Shown here piece by piece: positions 6,330-11,560 of a DNA stretch of 11,560 nucleotides (positions are counted from its first letter, which is position 1; each line of letters opens with the position of its first letter). Both the position numbers and the translations under genes were made by a program. The DNA is taken from NCBI GenBank assembly GCA_016866415.1, contig VGML01000054.1:1-11560 (forward strand), in the 5' to 3' direction. The stretch is from Bacteroidota bacterium. GTDB taxonomy: Bacteria; Bacteroidota; Bacteroidia; Flavobacteriales_D; Crocinitomicaceae. The notes beneath the pieces are model-generated. The model worked only from the letters and a program-made list of their open reading frames with translations. It searched no databases and was not told where the DNA came from.

Positions 6330-6851
6330 TTAGATATATCTTATTTGATGAATAATTGAGAAGACTTCACGGTTGGAAACGAAAACATCAAACTCAATAT
6401 AATTATCCATATTTTTACCAAAAGAGTTGTCGTCTTTAAATTTTATTTTGTAATTCAATAAATAATCTGAAGTCCTCACTGACGGATCGAGGTATTCGTA
6501 GTAATCTTCTATTGATTCCAATTCCACCTTAACATCCGTTTTTCCTACGAGCCCTCGAAATGACTCAGTTAAATAAACGTTATCTATTTTTTGATTGGGA
6601 TCATTATTTAGTTTTACCAGAAAAGGATTGAGCAATGAAACAAATTGAATTTCGTCATTTTTAGGTTTGTTCGCATACAAGAAATTACCTAAATCGATGA
6701 TGTCTTTTTCTGAAACATTATTGGATAATAAGGCAACTATTTTGTCATTCACCTCATTGACTTTGATGATGTTTTTTTCGTCTATTGCATCTCTCTGAGT
6801 AAATGCAAAACTCACAAAAAATAAATAGGTTAAAACGCTCAGTATTCTCAT
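6330..6851 (-). CDS. exported protein of unknown function (173 aa), first gene of the minus-strand cassette
   Basis: The family is not recognised. MRILSVLTYLFFVSFAFT is a signal peptide with probable cleavage before Gln19. The mature N-terminal half is helical and acidic (NIIKVNEVNDKIVALL, VSEKDIIDLGNFLYANKP); the C-terminal half looks strand-rich (TDVKVELESIEDYYEYL, YLLNYKIKFKDDNS, YIEFDVFVSNREVFSI). There is no Cys in the chain. It is the first of four minus-strand exported genes and its start faces gltX across 180 bp, so the cassette promoter should lie in 6852-7031. I found no full TAnnTTTG on that strand, only AAATTTTG (complement of 6946-6953) with one mismatch, about 95 bp before the start. 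A strand-rich C-terminal half after a helical segment would fit many envelope folds; nothing more specific can be claimed. Confidence 0.7.
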   Translation of the reverse strand: MRILSVLTYLFFVSFAFTQRDAIDEKNIIKVNEVNDKIVALLSNNVSEKDIIDLGNFLYANKPKNDEIQFVSLLNPFLVKLNNDPNQKIDNVYLTESFRGLVGKTDVKVELESIEDYYEYLDPSVRTSDYLLNYKIKFKDDNSFGKNMDNYIEFDVFVSNREVFSIIHQIRYI

Positions 6852-7009
6852 GGCTATTTCATTTGAATTAAGAAAAAAATGAATTAGGTAGAGTTATGCC
6901 ATCAAAAGAGTTTATTCTATTAAATCCAGAATCTTGAAAAGGTTACAAAATTTCATTTATTGAACTTTTTGCTATGTATTATCCACCCAACATTTCTCTG
7001 AAATTCGAT

Positions 7010-7017
7010 TATCTTTG
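7010..7017 (+). promoter_or_regulatory. gltX: Bacteroidota -7 promoter element of gltX-folB
   Basis: TATCTTTG is an exact match to the Bacteroidota sigma factor -7 consensus TAnnTTTG. It lies 14 bp before the gltX ATG, which implies a very short leader of roughly ten bases and no Shine-Dalgarno site. The -33 TTG element is not obvious. The rest of the 180-bp gap (6852-7009) shows no repeat or RNA structure that I can support. Confidence 0.6.
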
Positions 7018-7031
7018 CCAAAATTTTTCAG

Positions 7032-8561
7032 ATGTCACAAAAACCGGTTCGCGTAAGATTTGCTCCGTCACCAACAGGTCCACTTCACATGGGTGGAGTT
7101 CGAACAGCCTTGTATAATTACCTTTTTGCAAAAAAGAATAACGGAACATTTCTGATTCGAATCGAGGATACTGACCAAACGCGTTTTGTGCCTGGAGCTC
7201 AAGAATACATTATGGATGCCTTGAAATGGTGTGGAATTATGCCAACTGAAGGCCCAGGTCTAGGAGGAAACTACGGTCCATACGTACAATCTGAACGAAA
7301 AGAAATGTATCAGCCTTATGCCGAGCAATTGGTTAAGGAGGAAAAAGCGTATTATGCGTTTGATTCCGCTGAAGAGTTGGACAATATGCGTGAGCAAGCC
7401 AAAAAAATGGGAATGCCGAACTGGCAATACAACAGTGTTACCCGCACATCCATGCGAAATTCCTTGACCTTGCCTCAAACTGAGGTTGATCGCTTGCTAG
7501 CCGAGGGAGAACCTTATGTGATTCGCATGAAAATGCCTCGAAATCGCGATATACGTTTTCATGATATCATTCGTGGTTGGGTGGTTGTGAATACAAATAA
7601 TTTGGATGATAAAGTACTTTTCAAAAGCGATGGCATGCCGACGTATCACTTGGCAAATATTGTTGATGATCATACCATGGAAATCAGTCATGTGATTCGT
7701 GGTGAGGAATGGTTGCCTTCAGCGCCACTTCATGTCATGTTATATGAAGCATTTGGGTGGGATTGTCCTGAATTTGCACATTTACCTTTGTTGCTTCGTC
7801 CTGATGGAAATGGAAAATTATCAAAAAGAGACGGTGACCGACTTGGGTTCCCGGTTTTTCCGACGGATTGGACGACAGCCGAAGGTGAATTGTATTCCGG
7901 TTACAGAGAAAAAGGCTATTTACCGGGAGCTTTCATCAATATGTTGGCTCTTTTAGGTTGGAATCCAGGCACGACTCAAGAAATTTTTACTTTGGACGAA
8001 TTAGTTGAAGCCTTTTCATTGGATCGGGTTTCAAAAGCAGGAGCCAAATTTGACCCTGAAAAAACAAAATGGTTCCAACAGCAATATTTGCGGGCACAAT
8101 CCGATGAAGAAATCGCCTTGAAACTGCAAGAGATTTCTGAGAATGAATACAATTTCGAAACGCTAAAAGCAGTTTGTCATTTGATGAAAGAGCGTGCTAC
8201 TTTTGTTCAGGATATTTTAACGGATGGAGCTTATTTGTTGGCTCGTCCTACCGTATTCGATCGTGAAACAATTTCAAAAAAGTGGAAACCAGAAACGACA
8301 GCAGTCATTGAAGAATGGAAAAATGAACTTGCTCAAATCAATGAGTTCAATTCAACCAATGTTGAGACTGCCTTCAAAGCGTTTTTGGAGCGCAAGCAAA
8401 TGGGAATTGGTGCGGTTTTGTTACCTTTCCGTTTAGCCGTAACAGGAGTCGGAGCTGGGCCGGGTATGTTTGATATTTCTGCATTTCTGGGTAAAGATGA
8501 AGTTGTTGCCCGAATCGAACTTGGTTTAAAGAAAATCACTGAAATTTTGAATGAAGCATAA
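7032..8561 (+). CDS. gltX: glutamate--tRNA ligase
   Basis: Cytoplasmic class I aminoacyl-tRNA synthetase that charges tRNA-Glu using Glu and ATP. The 509-residue length is normal. The Rossmann catalytic domain starts directly at the N-terminus: APSPTGPLHMGGVRTALYNY (11-30), where HMGG is the HIGH signature, followed by RIEDTDQTR (43-51) and the anticodon-proximal YHLANIVDDHTM segment (205-216). The KMSKS signature appears as KLSKRDG (262-268). GluRS-specific elements VIRGEEWLPSAPLH (221-234) and INMLALLGWNPG follow, and the C-terminal third is the helical anticodon-binding domain ending LGLKKITEILNEA. The ATG at 7032 gives the expected N-terminus. Its stop lies 11 bp inside folB, so the pair is co-transcribed from the promoter at 7010. 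Nothing suggests transfer or damage. Confidence 0.97.
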   Translation: MSQKPVRVRFAPSPTGPLHMGGVRTALYNYLFAKKNNGTFLIRIEDTDQTRFVPGAQEYIMDALKWCGIMPTEGPGLGGNYGPYVQSERKEMYQPYAEQLVKEEKAYYAFDSAEELDNMREQAKKMGMPNWQYNSVTRTSMRNSLTLPQTEVDRLLAEGEPYVIRMKMPRNRDIRFHDIIRGWVVVNTNNLDDKVLFKSDGMPTYHLANIVDDHTMEISHVIRGEEWLPSAPLHVMLYEAFGWDCPEFAHLPLLLRPDGNGKLSKRDGDRLGFPVFPTDWTTAEGELYSGYREKGYLPGAFINMLALLGWNPGTTQEIFTLDELVEAFSLDRVSKAGAKFDPEKTKWFQQQYLRAQSDEEIALKLQEISENEYNFETLKAVCHLMKERATFVQDILTDGAYLLARPTVFDRETISKKWKPETTAVIEEWKNELAQINEFNSTNVETAFKAFLERKQMGIGAVLLPFRLAVTGVGAGPGMFDISAFLGKDEVVARIELGLKKITEILNEA

Positions 8562-8904
8562 AATCGAGGTTAAGGGCATTAAGCTTTACGCCTTCCACGG
8601 ATGCTTGGAAGAAGAAGCAAGAATTGGTGGACATTATGTTGTCGACGTAACCATTTTTACTGATTTTTCAGAAGCTGCAAATACCGATGATTTATCTAAA
8701 ACGGTCGATTACGTTTATGTAAATGCGATTGTCAAAGAAGAAATGGCGATTCGTTCGAAATTGATTGAAACTGTTGGACAGCGCATTTTCTCTCGCATTA
8801 AAACTGAATTGAATGGCGTTTTAGACTTAGCTGTTAAAATCACCAAGCTAACCCCTCCAATAAATGGAGATGTTGATTCAGTTGCGATTGTGATTGAGGG
8901 ATAA
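8551..8904 (+). CDS. folB: dihydroneopterin aldolase
   Basis: A 117-residue enzyme of folate synthesis that cleaves 7,8-dihydroneopterin to 6-hydroxymethyl-dihydropterin and glycolaldehyde; the family forms octamers in the cytoplasm. Key family features are visible: KGIKLYAFHGCLEEE (8-22) with E22 at the conserved N-terminal Glu position, TVDYVYV (51-57), the pterin-binding Glu in LIETVGQRI (E73), and the catalytic Lys K99 in KITKLTPPINGDVDSV. The usual PNPP-type or ENPP sequence is KLTPPI here, a mild variation. The length is standard for the family. The ATG lies inside the end of gltX (11-bp overlap, different frame), which suggests translational coupling. The gene is followed by a convergent minus-strand gene, 18 bp between stops, with no hairpin terminator seen. 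Confidence 0.94.
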   Translation: MKHKIEVKGIKLYAFHGCLEEEARIGGHYVVDVTIFTDFSEAANTDDLSKTVDYVYVNAIVKEEMAIRSKLIETVGQRIFSRIKTELNGVLDLAVKITKLTPPINGDVDSVAIVIEG

Positions 8905-8922
8905 AAACGGGTAGTTTATTAA

Positions 8923-9618
8923 TCAAATATCCAACTTATAATTTACCCGAAGAATAAGGTTATCATTAGTTGAAAGAATTAGATCTCTAAACCCAAAAGA
9001 TAACATGAGTCGTTGTTTTTTTGAGATTTCAACATCAGTTCCGATAAAATAACGCCATGCGTTTGTCCCTCCTGAGATTATGACTTCATCATTTGTATAC
9101 ACAACATCACGGTTCCACCTGTAAAAATGTTCAACTGAAACAAATGGAGAGAGTGGAAAATCTTTAACGTCATGTTTGAAGAGTAATCTATTTCTCAACA
9201 TACTTGAATTTCGTTTGAATTGATAATTGTCAAATTGTTGCGTAATGACCCAATTTAGTTTTGTCCGTTTGACATCTAAAAATTTTAAAAAAGATACGTC
9301 TAGTCCAAAACTTACACGATTATCGTAAGCAAATGGCTTTAAATTTAAAGCGCTATTTCTGTTACCTACAATAGAATTTCTGTATTTGACAAATGTCTCA
9401 ATTCCTTTGTGCCAATTCTGTGAAAGCTTTAATTCCACATTGGATTTATCAAATTCGTTCGTGTTTTTCAAGCGATATTCATAGCCCAATTCAGCACTGA
9501 ACATTTTATGAAAAGTATGATTTACTCCAATTCCCATCCAAGTCGAAAATTGACTATGAATTGAACTGGAAATCAAAATGATTCCAATGCTAAAGAATAG
9601 TTTTCTAATAAAAAACAT
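8923..9618 (-). CDS. DUF2490-like outer-membrane beta-barrel protein
   Basis: A 231-residue exported protein with a signal peptide (MFFIRKLFFSIGIILISSSIHS, cleavage before Gln). The remaining chain is a run of amphipathic strands ending in an aromatic or hydrophobic residue: STWMGIGVNHTFHKMFSAELGYEYRL is one such span in outline, and similar strands are KRTKLNWVITQQFDNYQF, RNRLLFKHDV, LSPFVSVEHFYRW and LILRVNYKLDI at the end. This fits a small outer-membrane barrel of about ten to twelve strands and resembles DUF2490. I chose the ATG at 9618 over the one at 9639, because it starts the signal peptide directly and reduces the overlap with the upstream gene from 35 to 14 bp. It is the last gene of a unit with a lipoprotein and a CotH-like protein. 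Function of the family is unknown. Confidence 0.75.
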   Translation of the reverse strand: MFFIRKLFFSIGIILISSSIHSQFSTWMGIGVNHTFHKMFSAELGYEYRLKNTNEFDKSNVELKLSQNWHKGIETFVKYRNSIVGNRNSALNLKPFAYDNRVSFGLDVSFLKFLDVKRTKLNWVITQQFDNYQFKRNSSMLRNRLLFKHDVKDFPLSPFVSVEHFYRWNRDVVYTNDEVIISGGTNAWRYFIGTDVEISKKQRLMLSFGFRDLILSTNDNLILRVNYKLDI

Positions 9619-10357
9619 TGAATACCCCACCATCAACAATTTGTTTCTTTTCCGTTATTTCAATTGTTTTTGAAATTCGATTGAATTTGCCATTTTGGAT
9701 TGTATCTTCAGATATCGCGTAAATTGTGTATGTTCCAATTTGTAATCCTTCGAAAGAAAATTTTCCTTCTTCATCCGTTCGAATTGAATTTGCTGAGTAT
9801 GTATTGTCACCATAAATAATGTAAACACGTTCTCCAGCTCTTCCGAAAGTGTCTCCTAACATATTTGGAGTCCCTTGATTGGATATATCGACAGAAAATG
9901 GTGTGGTATAATCATCTGCATCTACCACTTCGCCTGAAAACTTTGAAGTTACAGTTAAAATATCTTGTGTTAACGAAAGTTCGAAAGGTAAATCATTTTG
10001 TTGATTGATAGAATCCAAAGTTCGCTGTGCAATTTCAATATTTGAATCACTATAATTAAAACTTACTGCTATTCCAATTCTACCTTGAAGTTGTGGATCA
10101 GCAGATGAAATCCAAGTCGGGTTCGTATAATAAATGTAATACAATTTGGAGTTTTCGGTAGAATTTAATAACCAATAATCTCCATGTTCAATCGTAGCGC
10201 CTGAGGTAAAAGAAACAGTGGTTATTTCTTTATCACCAAAAGAATAATCCTGTCCGGTTAATTGACCTCGAATTGCTGAAGTGCCTCCGGGGCCTTCAAT
10301 TTTCTTACAAGCAGCGATAACTAGGACTAATAGTAAGAGTAAAAATGTTTGTTTCAT
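9605..10357 (-). CDS. lipoprotein with C-terminal carboxypeptidase-regulatory-like domain
   Basis: A 250-residue lipoprotein: signal peptide 1-16 and lipobox VIAAC with C17 lipidated, followed by KKIEGPGG. Residues 28-150 form a strand-rich region that I cannot assign (AIRGQLTGQDYSFGDKEI, YYIYYTNPTW, IGIAVSFNYSDSNIEIA). The C-terminal part (about 170-245) looks like an immunoglobulin-like prealbumin fold of the carboxypeptidase-regulatory or SdrD_B type: RVYIIYGDN, then RTDEEGKFSFEGLQIGTYTI, then ISKTIEITEKKQI. Such domains usually support binding or assembly at the cell surface. The gene starts 2 bp after the CotH-like stop and overlaps the barrel gene by 14 bp, so all three are one transcript. 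Whether the lipoprotein faces the periplasm or the surface cannot be decided. Confidence 0.8.
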   Translation of the reverse strand: MKQTFLLLLLVLVIAACKKIEGPGGTSAIRGQLTGQDYSFGDKEITTVSFTSGATIEHGDYWLLNSTENSKLYYIYYTNPTWISSADPQLQGRIGIAVSFNYSDSNIEIAQRTLDSINQQNDLPFELSLTQDILTVTSKFSGEVVDADDYTTPFSVDISNQGTPNMLGDTFGRAGERVYIIYGDNTYSANSIRTDEEGKFSFEGLQIGTYTIYAISEDTIQNGKFNRISKTIEITEKKQIVDGGVFNVFY

Positions 10358-10359
10358 AC

Positions 10360-11560
10360 TTATTTAATTAAGATTTTTGATTTTATTTTCTGTTGTTTTA
10401 ATTCAAAAATGTACAGACCACTTTCATAACCTGACACATCAATTTGAACGTTTTTATTCACTGACATTTCCATTATGAGCCTTCCAAAAATGTCTGTAAT
10501 ATGCAGTACATCTGACTGATCTAAGCCCTTGATTTTAACAACTGAATTACTCGGATTTGGATAAAATACAATATCTTGTTTTTCTTCAACATTAACACTG
10601 AGATTTGGGCAAGACCCGAACATGTTATTATCCATCCAGTTTAATCTTCCAATTGTCCAGGATTTCATGTAATTAATTTCTTCTTGATAAGTTTGACCAA
10701 TAAAGTTGTTCGGCCATACATAGGTTCCTAGAATAGGCCATTTGTTATAATTTCGAGAAGCCGGGATTTCTAATATGGCAGCCAAACTGTCAATATAGTT
10801 TAAAAGATAATCGTTACTTAAAACACCATTTCTTAATGTAAACCAACGACAATTAACTTCATCAGCATATGCTGAATCTTCTAACATTCTTTTCCACCAA
10901 AATGGGTTATCTAAACCTCCTGCACAATAATTATTAAAGTCAATTTCCCAACCTGTAGTATCTCCACCGTAGCAATAGTTTGCATTTCCCCAGCCTAAAT
11001 TAAAATCCCAAAGAGGGCCTGCTACTAGTTTTCCTCCTTCACTAAACCTTTGTTTGTGCAGAAAAGTAGAAATTCGATAACCGTCAACATTCTTTGATAG
11101 TTCATTTACCAACATAAAATCTATAAATGATTGAACATCAATAAACTTTCTAAAACCGTTTATTGGATCAGAAAAATTTACACTCGACAAGGAGTCTTCC
11201 CATTCGGTTATGTAATTCTGTATGTATGAAATTTGACTGGTATTTAATTCGTCGATTTCCGGATCATGAAGTTGATATTGAATTGCATTTGTGCTAGGTG
11301 AACTTGCTGCATAAGGGGAGGTCCAAGCAATTATACCACCCGCAGTAGTTTTATCTATTTTAACAATGTAGCCACCCGTCAATTCATTTTCTAAGGTATC
11401 TTGAGGTAATACTGGGTTAATATTCACTCTTCCAGGATTAACTTTAATTCGTTCCATGAAAACATACACACCAATGTATTCATCATTAAGTACTACTTCA
11501 CACAATTTTGTTCTTGGAGAATAATTTCCCATTTGATTTCCAATGTGGTAGGTTAATACG
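10360..11560 (-). CDS. CotH-like kinase-family protein with T9SS sorting domain (5' end outside window)
   Basis: A secreted or surface protein of the CotH family; in spore formers CotH is a protein kinase, while activity in Bacteroidota is largely untested. The frame is open to the window edge (VLTYHIGNQ precedes the Met at 11532), so that Met is internal and the start plus signal peptide lie outside. CotH signs, numbered from that Met: EVVLNDEYIGVYVFMERIK (12-30, E27), FIDFMLVNELSKNVDGYR (about 136-153), and GPLWDFNLGWGNANYC (about 172-187) with the acidic metal-site-like residue in WDFN. Residues about 314-390 are a type A T9SS C-terminal domain: FYPNPSN, ITDIFGRLI, SGYESGLYIFEL and a basic KSKILIK end. 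It is followed 2 bp later by the lipoprotein gene. The truncated gene is otherwise intact. Confidence 0.88.
   Translation of the reverse strand, partial: VLTYHIGNQMGNYSPRTKLCEVVLNDEYIGVYVFMERIKVNPGRVNINPVLPQDTLENELTGGYIVKIDKTTAGGIIAWTSPYAASSPSTNAIQYQLHDPEIDELNTSQISYIQNYITEWEDSLSSVNFSDPINGFRKFIDVQSFIDFMLVNELSKNVDGYRISTFLHKQRFSEGGKLVAGPLWDFNLGWGNANYCYGGDTTGWEIDFNNYCAGGLDNPFWWKRMLEDSAYADEVNCRWFTLRNGVLSNDYLLNYIDSLAAILEIPASRNYNKWPILGTYVWPNNFIGQTYQEEINYMKSWTIGRLNWMDNNMFGSCPNLSVNVEEKQDIVFYPNPSNSVVKIKGLDQSDVLHITDIFGRLIMEMSVNKNVQIDVSGYESGLYIFELKQQKIKSKILIK

Noticed and set aside
4756..6851. Toxin-immunity or phage-defence reading of the four exported proteins
   Set aside because: No nuclease, peptidase, pore-forming or other effector motif is visible, and all four have signal peptides; calling it a defence or toxin system would be guesswork.
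6946..6953. AAATTTTG on the minus strand as promoter of the four-gene exported cassette
   Set aside because: It deviates from TAnnTTTG at the first position and lies about 95 bp from the start in AT-rich DNA, where such matches are expected by chance.
7260..7956. Additional open frames on both strands within gltX
   Set aside because: They overlap an intact, clearly recognised glutamyl-tRNA synthetase and have no signal, motif or spacing suggesting real genes.
8905..8922. Terminator between folB and the convergent barrel gene
   Set aside because: The 18-bp gap has no inverted repeat.

Overview
The window looks like a chromosomal piece of a low-GC Bacteroidota, probably the flavobacterial/Crocinitomicaceae side. 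The clues are a type A type-IX-secretion (T9SS) C-terminal sorting domain, a DUF4249-type lipoprotein, a DUF2490-type barrel, signal peptides that nearly all leave Gln as the first mature residue, a TAnnTTTG promoter element before gltX and no obvious Shine-Dalgarno sites. Genus cannot be fixed from the sequence alone.

Layout. (1) 1-2949, plus strand: the 3' end of a surface-polysaccharide cluster. It holds the C-terminal part of an O-antigen ligase/polymerase-like membrane protein, two overlapping glycosyltransferase genes, and an orphan C-terminal fragment of a further GT4 glycosyltransferase, here read as a gene relic. (2) 2888-4740, plus strand: a Tat-exported metallophosphatase of the 5'-nucleotidase type without its C-terminal domain, then a DUF4249-like lipoprotein. 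(3) 4756-6851, minus strand: four consecutive small exported proteins that I do not recognise, closely spaced and probably co-transcribed, with a possible decayed gene end between two of them. (4) 7032-8904, plus strand: housekeeping genes gltX and folB, overlapping by 11 bp, behind a clear Bacteroidota-type promoter. (5) 8923-11560, minus strand: a tight three-gene unit with a CotH-like protein carrying a T9SS signal (5' end outside the window), a lipoprotein with a C-terminal carboxypeptidase-regulatory-like domain, and a DUF2490-like outer-membrane barrel.

How the genes fit together. Region 1 would build and polymerise a cell-surface glycan. Regions 2, 3 and 5 are all envelope or exported products. 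Region 5 could be one functional unit spanning cell surface, lipoprotein and outer-membrane barrel. gltX (tRNA charging) and folB (folate synthesis) are a core island between accessory blocks. No RNA gene, insertion sequence, CRISPR array or convincing terminator hairpin was seen. The longest gap between called genes is about 180 bp (6852-7031). No clearly new system is proven; the best candidates for unknown biology are the four-gene exported cassette and the CotH/lipoprotein/barrel unit.
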